DNA from: an uncultured Erysipelotrichaceae bacterium
Lineage (GTDB): Bacteria; Bacillota_I; Bacilli_A; Erysipelotrichales; Erysipelotrichaceae
Direction of reading: 5' to 3'
DNA length: 33,968 nt
NCBI GenBank assembly: GCA_902778375.1
Contig: CACYXJ010000044.1
Span: forward strand, 1 to 33,968
Position numbers and translations under genes: made by a program
In this document: piece after piece, positions 26,989 through 33,968 of the stretch
How the letters are laid out: the number at the start of each line of letters is the position of its first letter
Position numbering within the stretch: position 1 is the stretch's first letter
The notes under the pieces: generated by a model
What the model was told of the DNA's origin: nothing
Database searches by the model: none
What the model saw: the letters and a program-made list of their open reading frames with translations, nothing else

Positions 26989-27033
26989 TCAAGTGATACC
27001 ATGCAGTCAGAAATGAATAACGGAGGTAATCAT

Positions 27034-27783
27034 ATGATGAAACTTGTGCTGATCCGTCACGGCGAAAGCGAATGGAACAAACTGAATCTCTTCACCGGAT
27101 GGACAGATGTGGATCTCAGTGAAAAAGGTCATGAAGAGGCGAAGAATGCCGGCAGACTGCTGAAGGAGCAGGGATTTGACTTCGATGTCTGCTATACTTC
27201 GATCCTGAAGCGGGCGATTCATACCCTGAATCACGTTCTTGATGAAATGGACCGTGTATGGCTGCCGGTAATCAAGGACTATCATCTCAACGAAAGACAC
27301 TACGGAGCCCTGCAGGGACTCAACAAAGCCGAGACAGCGGAAAAATACGGCGAGGAGCAGGTAAAGATCTGGCGCCGTTCCTTCGATGTCAAACCGCCGG
27401 CACTTGATCCCGAAGATGAAAGAGCACCGCAGAACCAGGCGATGTTCCGCACGGTACCGAAAGAGGAACTGCCGCTGAATGAATCGCTGGAAACGACGAT
27501 CGAACGTGTCGTCCCGTATTTCGAGAATGTGATCAAGGAAGATATGAAAGCGGGAAAGAGAGTGCTGATCGCCGCTCACGGCAATTCCCTCAGAGCCCTG
27601 GTCAAATACTTCGACAATCTTTCCGACGATGAGATCATCGGTGTCAACATTCCTACCGGTTCGCCGCTCGTCTATGAATTCGATGACAGTTTCAATGTCG
27701 TGAATCATTACTATCTCGGCATGAGCGAAGATGAACTGAAAGCGAAAATGGACGCTGTCGCAAAACAGGGAAGTGCCAAATAA
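27034..27783 (+). CDS. gpmA: 2,3-bisphosphoglycerate-dependent phosphoglycerate mutase
   Basis: This glycolytic enzyme interconverts 3- and 2-phosphoglycerate through a phospho-His. The 249-residue protein has [10 protein letters not shown] with the catalytic H9, then [11 protein letters not shown] near residue 22, [14 protein letters not shown] near 88, and the second His in [10 protein letters not shown] near 185. The start is the ATG seven bases after GGAGG; a second ATG follows at once, and the in-frame ATG at 27001 overlaps the promoter. It is monocistronic, with a possible metal-responsive operator. Confidence 0.95.
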   Translation: MMKLVLIRHGESEWNKLNLFTGWTDVDLSEKGHEEAKNAGRLLKEQGFDFDVCYTSILKRAIHTLNHVLDEMDRVWLPVIKDYHLNERHYGALQGLNKAETAEKYGEEQVKIWRRSFDVKPPALDPEDERAPQNQAMFRTVPKEELPLNESLETTIERVVPYFENVIKEDMKAGKRVLIAAHGNSLRALVKYFDNLSDDEIIGVNIPTGSPLVYEFDDSFNVVNHYYLGMSEDELKAKMDAVAKQGSAK

Positions 27784-27785
27784 AC

Positions 27786-27821
27786 AATAAAAAAGAGGCT
27801 GTATCAGAACGATACAGCCTC
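27786..27821 (-). terminator. Terminator of the GlsB-like gene
   Basis: GAGGCTGTATC / GATACAGCCTC, 11 perfect pairs with a five-base loop. The long T run lies on the minus-strand side, so it ends the minus-strand gene at 27837. On the plus strand only a weak CTTTC tail follows, so it may end gpmA less efficiently. Confidence 0.85.
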
Positions 27822-27836
27822 AGCTTTCTGCGCTGA

Positions 27837-28088
27837 TCAGAGATCCTTGCCGGTGAACTTGCGGTATGCCCAGACAAACAGGCAGCCGCCGACGACGGAA
27901 AGAATCACGGTCGCGATCGGTCCTCTTGCCGAGAAACCGAGCAGTCCTGCACCCAGACCGCCGACCATGCCGCCGATGATGCCGAGGAAGCAGTTGAAGA
28001 TCATATTGGAACTGTCCAACTTCATCAGCTGGGTGACGAGCCAGCCGCAGCCGGCACCGATGACGAGTGAAATCAGTAAGTTAATCAT
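27837..28088 (-). CDS. GlsB/YeaQ/YmgE-family small membrane protein
   Basis: The 83-residue product is almost entirely hydrophobic, with the Gly-rich repeated pattern of the transglycosylase-associated (GlsB/YeaQ) family: V-I-G-A-G-C-G-W-L-V, then G-I-I-G-G-M-V-G-G-L-G-A-G-L-L-G, then V-V-G-G-C-L. Three membrane segments are likely. The family is tied to envelope and general stress in other bacteria, with no known activity. AAAGGAGG is eight bases before the chosen ATG; an in-frame ATG two codons earlier is too close to it. Confidence 0.9.
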   Translation of the reverse strand: MINLLISLVIGAGCGWLVTQLMKLDSSNMIFNCFLGIIGGMVGGLGAGLLGFSARGPIATVILSVVGGCLFVWAYRKFTGKDL

Positions 28089-28117
28089 TTTCATATCCTC
28101 CTTTGGATTCCATACTT

Positions 28118-28145
28118 ATTATACATATAACTGACCGCGAGTCAA
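28118..28145 (-). promoter_or_regulatory. Promoter of the GlsB-like gene
   Basis: On the minus strand TTGACT (28145-28140), a 16-base spacer and TATAAT (28123-28118). The -35 overlaps the end of the upstream Ppx/GppA gene. Confidence 0.75.
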
Positions 28146-29023
28146 TACAAATTGTACGGTGTTTTCTGCAGGCAGTGCAGCAGGAAACCTTCACGGATAT
28201 TTGTCCGGCTGATCAGGATCGTTTCCGCTTCATAGATATCAGCGATTTCCAGGATCATATGGACACCCGGCAGAAACAGCGGCTGACGGGATTTCTTGAC
28301 GTTGTTCTTGACCGCGGCAACCGCGGCGGGATCTTCGTTCTTCACTCTGTCAAACATTTCCTTCAGCTGCGGTACACTGACGGTCAGGTCGCTTCCGTAG
28401 AGTTCATGCAGGACAAGACCGGCTGCCCGCATCGTGCCGCCGATACCGATGATTTCCCGGCAGGTCTTTTTGAGAGCGGGAAAATCGGTCTGTGCCTTGA
28501 CGAGTGCATTGCGGCATTCCGGAGTGTCCAGAGGCAGGTGATACAGCCTGACACAGCCGAGCGGGAAGCTCAGGGCTTCGACGCACATATCGTTATGGAA
28601 ACAGATCAGTTCGGTCGATCCGCCGCCGACATCGAAGGCGATGCCGTCTTCGTGATCCGGCCAGGAAAGGCGCATACCGCACCAGTCGTAATATGCTTCC
28701 TCATAACCGCTCAGGGGATGGATCTCGATGCCGTTGCCTTCCAGGGCAGCGACCAGTTCATCCTGGTTTTCGATGCGGCAGGGTTCGGTGATATCCGCGA
28801 AACGGTATCTGACTTCCATTTCGTCCATGACCCGGCTGTATAGCCTGAGCACAGTCGCAGCTTTTTCGATTCCTTCCCGGTCCATGATGCCGTCATGGAC
28901 ATGGTCGATGAGATGCGCCGGTTCGGAAATGTGCCTGATGCTGACAGGTTTTCCGTCCTGAATTTCATATACGAGAAGCACGATGGTGTTGGATCCGATA
29001 TCCACGATGCCGAAACGTTCCAT
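28142..29023 (-). CDS. Ppx/GppA phosphatase family protein (exopolyphosphatase-like)
   Basis: The 293-residue protein has the actin-like ATPase fold of the Ppx/GppA family: F-G-I-V-D-I-G-S-N-T at residues 4-13, a Glu-rich P-L-S-G-Y-E-E-A near 105, F-D-V-G-G-G-S-T-E-L near 130, and I-G-I-G-G-T near 193. It ends near I-S-R-T-N-I-R-E-G. This is the short form (about 300 residues) without the C-terminal HD-like domain of E. coli Ppx. Its substrate may be polyphosphate or pppGpp. AGGAGG is eight bases before the ATG. I found no clear promoter between it and divergent pyrH. Confidence 0.9.
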   Translation of the reverse strand: MERFGIVDIGSNTIVLLVYEIQDGKPVSIRHISEPAHLIDHVHDGIMDREGIEKAATVLRLYSRVMDEMEVRYRFADITEPCRIENQDELVAALEGNGIEIHPLSGYEEAYYDWCGMRLSWPDHEDGIAFDVGGGSTELICFHNDMCVEALSFPLGCVRLYHLPLDTPECRNALVKAQTDFPALKKTCREIIGIGGTMRAAGLVLHELYGSDLTVSVPQLKEMFDRVKNEDPAAVAAVKNNVKKSRQPLFLPGVHMILEIADIYEAETILISRTNIREGFLLHCLQKTPYNLY

Positions 29024-29129
29024 AAGTCATCCTCCTGCCTATCCATGATATGCAAAAGCAGGGAAAAAAGCCAGTGACATCGTCTGTCAGCGGCAGTGAT
29101 AAAATTACAATGAAAACCGGCAGAGTGTT

Positions 29130-29138
29130 TGTTATAAT
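29130..29138 (+). promoter_or_regulatory. Extended -10 promoter of pyrH-frr
   Basis: TGTTATAAT (TGnTATAAT) with no good -35. SD CGGAGG follows near 29154. Confidence 0.6.
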
Positions 29139-29168
29139 AGGAACAGTGAAAATCGGAGGCTTACGATC

Positions 29169-29882
29169 ATGTATAAACGTGTATTGCTGAAATTAAGCGG
29201 CGAAGCGCTTTCCGGCAGCGAAAAGAACTTTGATCCGGTCGTACTGCACAATCTGGCCATGGAGATCAAGGAAGCCCAGGAACTGGGGACGGAGATCGCT
29301 ATCGTTGTCGGCGGCGGTAATTTCATCCGCGGCAAGACAGTGTCGGAAATCGGTATCGACCGTGTCCAGGGCGACTATATGGGAATGCTGGCAACGATCA
29401 TCAACGCTCTCGCCATTCAGGCGGCTCTGGAAGCAGTCGGCGTCGACACAAGAGTACAGACATCCATCGACATGCCGAAAGTAGCGGAACCATTCATTGT
29501 CAGAAGAGCAGACAGGCATCTGGAAAAGGGACGTGTCGTCATCTTCGGCGGCGGAACGGGAAGCCCGTATTTCTCCACTGATACGACAGCAGCCCTGAGG
29601 GCAAGCGAAATCAAGGCGGAAGTGATCCTGATGGCGAAGAACGGCGTCGACGGCGTCTATTCGGCCGATCCGAAGAAGGATCCGAATGCAGTCAAGTATG
29701 ATCATCTGTCCTATATGGACGTTCTCAATGAAGGTCTGCAGGTCATGGACAGCACGGCAACCAGCATGTGCATGGACAACAATATCGAACTTGTCGTCTT
29801 CAATATGAACGAGAACGGCAATATCGTAAGAGCGATCAAAGGCGAAAAAATCGGAACAGTGGTTTCCGGGGAGGATAAATAA
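29169..29882 (+). CDS. pyrH: UMP kinase
   Basis: PyrH phosphorylates UMP to UDP and belongs to the amino-acid kinase fold. The 237-residue protein has [13 protein letters not shown] at the start, [10 protein letters not shown] near residue 46, the D-Y-M-G-M-L-A-T motif near 67, and [12 protein letters not shown] near 128-140. [15 protein letters not shown] follows. Length is normal. The stop overlaps frr as TAATG. It takes the UMP made by the pyr operon 8 kb away. Confidence 0.97.
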   Translation: MYKRVLLKLSGEALSGSEKNFDPVVLHNLAMEIKEAQELGTEIAIVVGGGNFIRGKTVSEIGIDRVQGDYMGMLATIINALAIQAALEAVGVDTRVQTSIDMPKVAEPFIVRRADRHLEKGRVVIFGGGTGSPYFSTDTTAALRASEIKAEVILMAKNGVDGVYSADPKKDPNAVKYDHLSYMDVLNEGLQVMDSTATSMCMDNNIELVVFNMNENGNIVRAIKGEKIGTVVSGEDK

Positions 29883-30430
29883 TGAGTTACGAAATCGTCG
29901 ATTCCAGCAGCAAGCGCATGGACAAAACAATTGAACATTTCCAGTCCGAACTGAATTCGGTCCGTACCGGCATGGCAAACGCCAATATGCTCAACAAGGT
30001 CAAGGTCAACTACTACGGTTCGCCGACACCGCTGAACCAGATTGCCGGCATTTCCGTCGTCGAAGGCCGCACCCTGGTCATCAAGCCGTATGACCCGAGT
30101 TCCCTGAAGGAAATCGAAAAGGCATGCAACCAGGCAGATCTCGGCATTGCCCCGCAGAACGACGGTGCCGTTGTCCGTCTGACCGTTCCCCAGCTGACCG
30201 GTGAAACCCGTAAGGAAATGACCAAGAAGGTTTCCAAGCTTGCCGAGGAAGCAAAGGTTCAGATCCGCAACATCCGCCGCGATGCCATGAGCGCCGTCAA
30301 GAAGGACGAGACGATGGACGAGGATGTCCAGAAGGACGCTGAAAAGGAAGTTCAGAAACTGACTGACAAATACGTCAGGAAGATCGAAGAGATGGCTGAC
30401 GCCAAGAGCAAGGAAGTTCTGAAAGTATAA
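29882..30430 (+). CDS. frr: Ribosome recycling factor
   Basis: RRF splits post-termination ribosomes with EF-G. The 182-residue protein has the family core: E-L-N-S-V-R-T-G-M-A-N near residue 20, V-N-Y-Y-G-S-P-T-P-L-N-Q near 40, I-K-P-Y-D-P-S near 65, P-Q-L-T-G-E-T-R-K-E near 102, and the C-terminal helix with V-R-K-I-E-E-M. It is translationally coupled to pyrH, as in most bacteria, and followed by a terminator. Confidence 0.98.
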   Translation: MSYEIVDSSSKRMDKTIEHFQSELNSVRTGMANANMLNKVKVNYYGSPTPLNQIAGISVVEGRTLVIKPYDPSSLKEIEKACNQADLGIAPQNDGAVVRLTVPQLTGETRKEMTKKVSKLAEEAKVQIRNIRRDAMSAVKKDETMDEDVQKDAEKEVQKLTDKYVRKIEEMADAKSKEVLKV

Positions 30431-30437
30431 GCATGAG

Positions 30438-30463
30438 GGAATGCCGCAGGGCATTCCTTTTTT
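30438..30463 (+). terminator. pyrH-frr terminator
   Basis: GGAATGCC / GGCATTCC with loop GCAG, followed by six T. Confidence 0.93.
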
Positions 30464-30522
30464 GATATCATACGGGTAGACCGCAGCAGACGCTGAGGGT
30501 AGAATGATACTGTTATAAAGAC

Positions 30523-33500
30523 ATGCTGAAACTTAAGAACATATGCAAGACATATATCACCGGCGACCTGAAGCAGACCGCGCTGAACAACGTTTCCCTG
30601 AACCTCAGGGAGAACGAGTTCGTGGCGATCCTCGGACCGTCGGGATCGGGCAAGACGACGATGCTGAACATCATCGGCGGTCTTGACCGCTATGACAGCG
30701 GCGATCTGATCATCAACGACATTTCGACCCGCGACTATACAGACCGTGACTGGGATTCCTACAGGAACCATACGGTCGGTTTTGTGTTTCAGTCATACAA
30801 CCTGATCCCGCATCAGACAATCCTTTCCAACGTCGAACTGGCACTGACGATCTCCGGCGTTTCCAAGGCCGAACGGACCAGAAGGGCAGCCGAAGCGCTG
30901 GAAAAGGTAGGTCTCGGCGATCAGCTGCACAAGAAGCCGAACCAGATGTCAGGCGGCCAGATGCAGCGTGTCGCGATTGCCAGAGCCCTGGTCAACGATC
31001 CCGATATCCTTCTCGCCGACGAACCGACCGGCGCCCTGGATACCGTGACTTCGGTACAGGTCATGGACCTGCTCAAGGAAGTCGCCAAGGACCGTCTGGT
31101 TGTCATGGTCACCCACAACCCGGAACTGGCCGAACAGTATGCCACCCGGATCGTCCGCCTCAAGGACGGTGTCATCATATCCGACAGCGATCCTCTGGAA
31201 GCGGAGGAAACGGAAACTGTCAGCCGCAACCTGGGCAAGGCTTCGATGTCATTGCTGACGGCGCTTTCGTTAAGTTTCAACAACCTGCGCACCAAGAAGG
31301 GCAGGACATTCCTTGTCGCCTTTGCCGGATCGATCGGCATCATTGGCATCGCCCTGATCCTTTCGCTTTCCAACGGCGTCAATGCCTATATCCGCAATAT
31401 CGAGGAGGAAACGATGTCGGAATATCCGGTGCAGATCACCGGCATGGCCCTCGATTTCACTTCCATGATCGCCCGGGGCAGCACCGACGCGGCGGACAGG
31501 GAAGAGGAACAGATCGAAAACAAGGCAAGGGAACTGCAGATGGTGACAAGGATGTTCGCCGGTTTCAACAACAACGATCTTGGTTCCCTGAAACGGTTCC
31601 TCGACAGTCCGGAAAGCCACATCATGGACTATGCCAAGGCAGTCGAATACAGCTACAGCGTCGAGCCGCAGATCTTCCAGATCTATCAGGGAAAGATCCG
31701 CAAGGTCAATCCCGACAATTCCTTTTCGTCGATCGGCATCGGTTCCTCCGGCTCTTCCAACAGCCTGATGGCGACCGCCATGAGCACCAATATCTTCTAT
31801 CCGATCCCGGAAAACGAGGATCTGTATAAAAACCAGTATGAAGTTCTGGAAGGCCGCTGGCCGGAAAAATACAATGAATGCATTGTCGTCCTGACCTCCT
31901 ACGGCGGTGTCAGTGATTTCGTGCTGTATGCCATGGGATTCCGCGATCCGGCCGAACTGGAACAGGTCATCCGTTCCTTTGCCGAGGAGACCTATGACGC
32001 CAAGACACATGAGCGCATGGTACTGGATTATGAAGAGTTCATGGATGTGACATTCCGGCTTGTCAGCAGTTCCGATTACTACTCCTATGACAGTGAATAC
32101 AAGGTCTGGGTCGACAAGCAGAACGACGAAGCCTATATGAAGAAGCTGGTTGAAGGCGGTGAGGAGATCCGTGTCGTCGGCGTCGTCAAGCCCAAGGAAG
32201 GGGCGACAGCCGCAATGCTGTATCCGGGTATCTGCTATCCCCAGGATCTGATCGCGCATGTCGTCAGCACCGCTTCCCGCAGCGACGTATACCAGGCGCA
32301 GCAGAAAGACAAAAAGACGAATATCTTCACCGGCAAAGCGTTCGACGATCCTTCCTCCAGCGGCTTCGACATGAGCAAGCTGTTCACCATCGATGCCGGG
32401 GCTTTCGAATCGGCATTTGATTTCGACGCGTCGAAACTGAATATCGATTTCTCCGATATCGACCTGGCTTCCGCCGTCGACATGTCCGGCTTCTCGATCG
32501 ACCTGCCGCCGATGGCGAATCTCGATATCGCCTCGCTGCTTGCCGGTGTCGAGATCCATACCGACATGAAGAAAGTAACCGAGACCGGTCAGAAGATCCT
32601 CGACGGTTTCATGGAATATACAAAGACGCTGGAACCTGAGCGCGACTACAGCAATCTGCTGACATCCTTTACCGAATACCTCAGTACCGACGAAGCAAGA
32701 CAGACGATCGCCGACAAGGTCAATGAGATCCTCGACGGCCGCCAGCTGATCGACATGGATACCCTGACGGCGCTGATCAATACCCTCAACCAGTCCTATA
32801 TGCAATGGCTGATCACGGAAGGAAAGACCGTCGATCCCACACAGCCGTTTGCCGACTTTGCGGAATTCCTGCAGACACCGCAGGCGCAGCAGCTGATCGA
32901 GGAAGGTCTCGGCACGCTGGCAGGGGATGTCGAGATCACGGAAGAGGACGCTGCCGCCCTGGCGGAGGCGATCTATGACGGCTATACCGGATATGCAAAG
33001 GAAAACAAAAAGCCCGATCCCTCGCTGCTGGCCGATACCTTCTCGGAATATCTGAACAAAAGCGAGACCCAGGAAATGGTGCGGAACGGCATCCTTGCCT
33101 CGATCACCAACCTTGATGAGATCCAGGCCAGACTGGCCGCCAATATTTCCGCCATGATGCAGGGTTATGCATCGCAGATGGAGACTGCCATTGCCGGCGG
33201 TGTGCAGAACATGATGAACCAGATGTCCTATGCCCTGGCCAGCACGATGACATCCAAGATGAGCCAGTTTTCCGGAGCACTGGCCGATGCGTTCCATGTC
33301 GATGCCGGCGCCTTCGAAAATGCCATCCAGGTGAATATGGACGAGGATTCCATGCGCGATCTGTTCATGTCGATGATGTCAACGGAGAAAGCGACCTATG
33401 ACGGCAACATGCGCAAGCTCGGGTATGCCGATCTCAGCGAACCGTATACCGTTTCGATCTATCCGCGTGATTTCGACGCCAAGGCGGAAGTGCTGCGTAT

Positions 33501-33968
33501 TCTGGATAACTACAACGATGATATGGAAAACAGCGGCCAGGAGGACAAGATCGTTTCCTATACCGATGTCGTCGGCACGCTGATGTCCTCAGTCACGACG
33601 ATCATCGATACCATATCCTATGTGCTGATCGCTTTTGTGGCGGTGTCACTGATCGTTTCTTCGATCATGATCGGCATCATCACCTATATCTCGGTTCTGG
33701 AACGGATCAAGGAAATCGGCATCCTGCGCGCCATCGGTGCTTCGAAGCGGAATATCTCCGACGTGTTCAATGCCGAAACATTCATCATCGGTCTGCTGGC
33801 CGGACTGCTGGGTGTCGGGGTGACGCTGGTACTGCTGGTGCCGATCAACGCCGTCATCCACAATGTCTCGGGCAATCCCAACATCAATGCTTTCCTGCCA
33901 TTTGAGGCAGGTGTCATTCTTGTCATCATCAGTGTCGTCCTTACCCTGATCGGCGGCCTGATCCCGGC
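30523..33968 (+). CDS. Fused ABC transporter ATPase/permease (MacB-like) with giant ectodomain, 3' end missing
   Basis: The frame runs from ATG 30523 off the window edge (1148 residues seen). The ATPase domain comes first: Walker A G-P-S-G-S-G-K-T-T at 38-46, signature M-S-G-G-Q near 142, and Walker B L-L-A-D-E-P-T-G near 165. A first membrane segment (about 262-282) is followed by a huge extracytoplasmic region (about 285-1020) rich in amphipathic helices. The FtsX-like permease segments then begin (about 1020-1060 and 1083-1110), with E-R-I-K-E-I-G-I-L-R-A-I-G-A-S between them, typical of MacB/FtsX permeases. MacB-type proteins act mechanically on periplasmic or surface partners rather than as simple channels. 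The start matches family N-termini (M-L-K-L-K-N-I-C-K-T-Y) but lacks a good SD. A TATAAA with TG upstream (30513-30518) lies just before it. Confidence 0.88.
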   Translation, partial: MLKLKNICKTYITGDLKQTALNNVSLNLRENEFVAILGPSGSGKTTMLNIIGGLDRYDSGDLIINDISTRDYTDRDWDSYRNHTVGFVFQSYNLIPHQTILSNVELALTISGVSKAERTRRAAEALEKVGLGDQLHKKPNQMSGGQMQRVAIARALVNDPDILLADEPTGALDTVTSVQVMDLLKEVAKDRLVVMVTHNPELAEQYATRIVRLKDGVIISDSDPLEAEETETVSRNLGKASMSLLTALSLSFNNLRTKKGRTFLVAFAGSIGIIGIALILSLSNGVNAYIRNIEEETMSEYPVQITGMALDFTSMIARGSTDAADREEEQIENKARELQMVTRMFAGFNNNDLGSLKRFLDSPESHIMDYAKAVEYSYSVEPQIFQIYQGKIRKVNPDNSFSSIGIGSSGSSNSLMATAMSTNIFYPIPENEDLYKNQYEVLEGRWPEKYNECIVVLTSYGGVSDFVLYAMGFRDPAELEQVIRSFAEETYDAKTHERMVLDYEEFMDVTFRLVSSSDYYSYDSEYKVWVDKQNDEAYMKKLVEGGEEIRVVGVVKPKEGATAAMLYPGICYPQDLIAHVVSTASRSDVYQAQQKDKKTNIFTGKAFDDPSSSGFDMSKLFTIDAGAFESAFDFDASKLNIDFSDIDLASAVDMSGFSIDLPPMANLDIASLLAGVEIHTDMKKVTETGQKILDGFMEYTKTLEPERDYSNLLTSFTEYLSTDEARQTIADKVNEILDGRQLIDMDTLTALINTLNQSYMQWLITEGKTVDPTQPFADFAEFLQTPQAQQLIEEGLGTLAGDVEITEEDAAALAEAIYDGYTGYAKENKKPDPSLLADTFSEYLNKSETQEMVRNGILASITNLDEIQARLAANISAMMQGYASQMETAIAGGVQNMMNQMSYALASTMTSKMSQFSGALADAFHVDAGAFENAIQVNMDEDSMRDLFMSMMSTEKATYDGNMRKLGYADLSEPYTVSIYPRDFDAKAEVLRILDNYNDDMENSGQEDKIVSYTDVVGTLMSSVTTIIDTISYVLIAFVAVSLIVSSIMIGIITYISVLERIKEIGILRAIGASKRNISDVFNAETFIIGLLAGLLGVGVTLVLLVPINAVIHNVSGNPNINAFLPFEAGVILVIISVVLTLIGGLIP

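Noticed and set aside
31270-33297. 675-codon open frame on the minus strand
   Set aside because: It lies entirely opposite the ABC transporter gene, has a Cys/His/Arg-rich composition without any family pattern, and has no SD. It is an antisense shadow.

Overview
The window looks like chromosomal housekeeping DNA from a moderately GC-rich, low-GC-lineage Gram-positive bacterium (Bacillota). An Erysipelotrichaceae-like gut organism is my best guess, but that is inference. The signs are strong purine-rich Shine-Dalgarno (SD) sites, TTGACA/TATAAT-type promoters, many short U-tailed terminators, and the block rplS - rbgA - rnhB - dprA - topA - trmFO - xerC ... rpsB - tsf ... pyrH - frr, an order familiar from Bacillus and relatives. 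I saw no phage, insertion sequence, CRISPR array, tRNA or rRNA.

Layout. 1-3.9 kb: tail of an AbrB-like gene coupled to a membrane-tethered glycosyltransferase, a membrane protein with a Pro/Glu-rich tail, and a DUF1836 regulator divergent from a hemolysin III (TrhA) gene. 3.9-6.4 kb: a small double-glycine-leader/zinc-ribbon peptide divergent from an all-helical coiled-coil protein, a DUF554 membrane protein and an 83-residue protein. 6.4-9.4 kb: pyrimidine-nucleoside phosphorylase, a ComB-family phosphatase and a very acidic unknown protein. 9.5-17.4 kb: rplS, lepB, rbgA, rnhB, dprA, topA, trmFO, xerC, often overlapping. topA carries a frameshift in its last zinc ribbon. 17.4-21.9 kb: an overlapping pyrC-pyrK-pyrD-pyrF-pyrE operon behind a striking leader. 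21.9-24.8 kb: a PepSY lipoprotein, a DisA_N/DAC-like protein and a pRiA4b ORF-3-like protein. 24.8-30.5 kb: rpsB-tsf, gpmA, a GlsB-type membrane protein and a Ppx/GppA protein on the other strand, then pyrH-frr. 30.5 kb to the end: a huge fused ABC ATPase/permease cut by the window edge.

How the genes work together. pyrC/K/D/F/E cover dihydroorotate formation to UMP, and pyrH makes UDP; pyrB, carAB and pyrR are not in the window. The pyr leader has a pause-type hairpin, a U-rich stretch and an intrinsic terminator, all inside a 47-codon leader ORF whose stop overlaps the pyrC start. This is the architecture of the E. coli pyrBI UTP-sensing attenuator, unexpected in a Gram-positive context. 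rplS, rpsB, tsf and frr serve translation; rbgA serves 50S assembly; topA, xerC, dprA and rnhB serve DNA maintenance.

Best candidates for something undescribed: (1) the pyrBI-like attenuator; (2) the double-glycine-leader zinc-ribbon peptide; (3) the DAC-like protein with an altered RHR motif; (4) paired direct repeats over the promoter between the DUF1836 and hemolysin III genes; (5) two terminator-like hairpins whose descending arm is the SD of the next gene; (6) a GGTTAG/CTAACC palindrome before gpmA.
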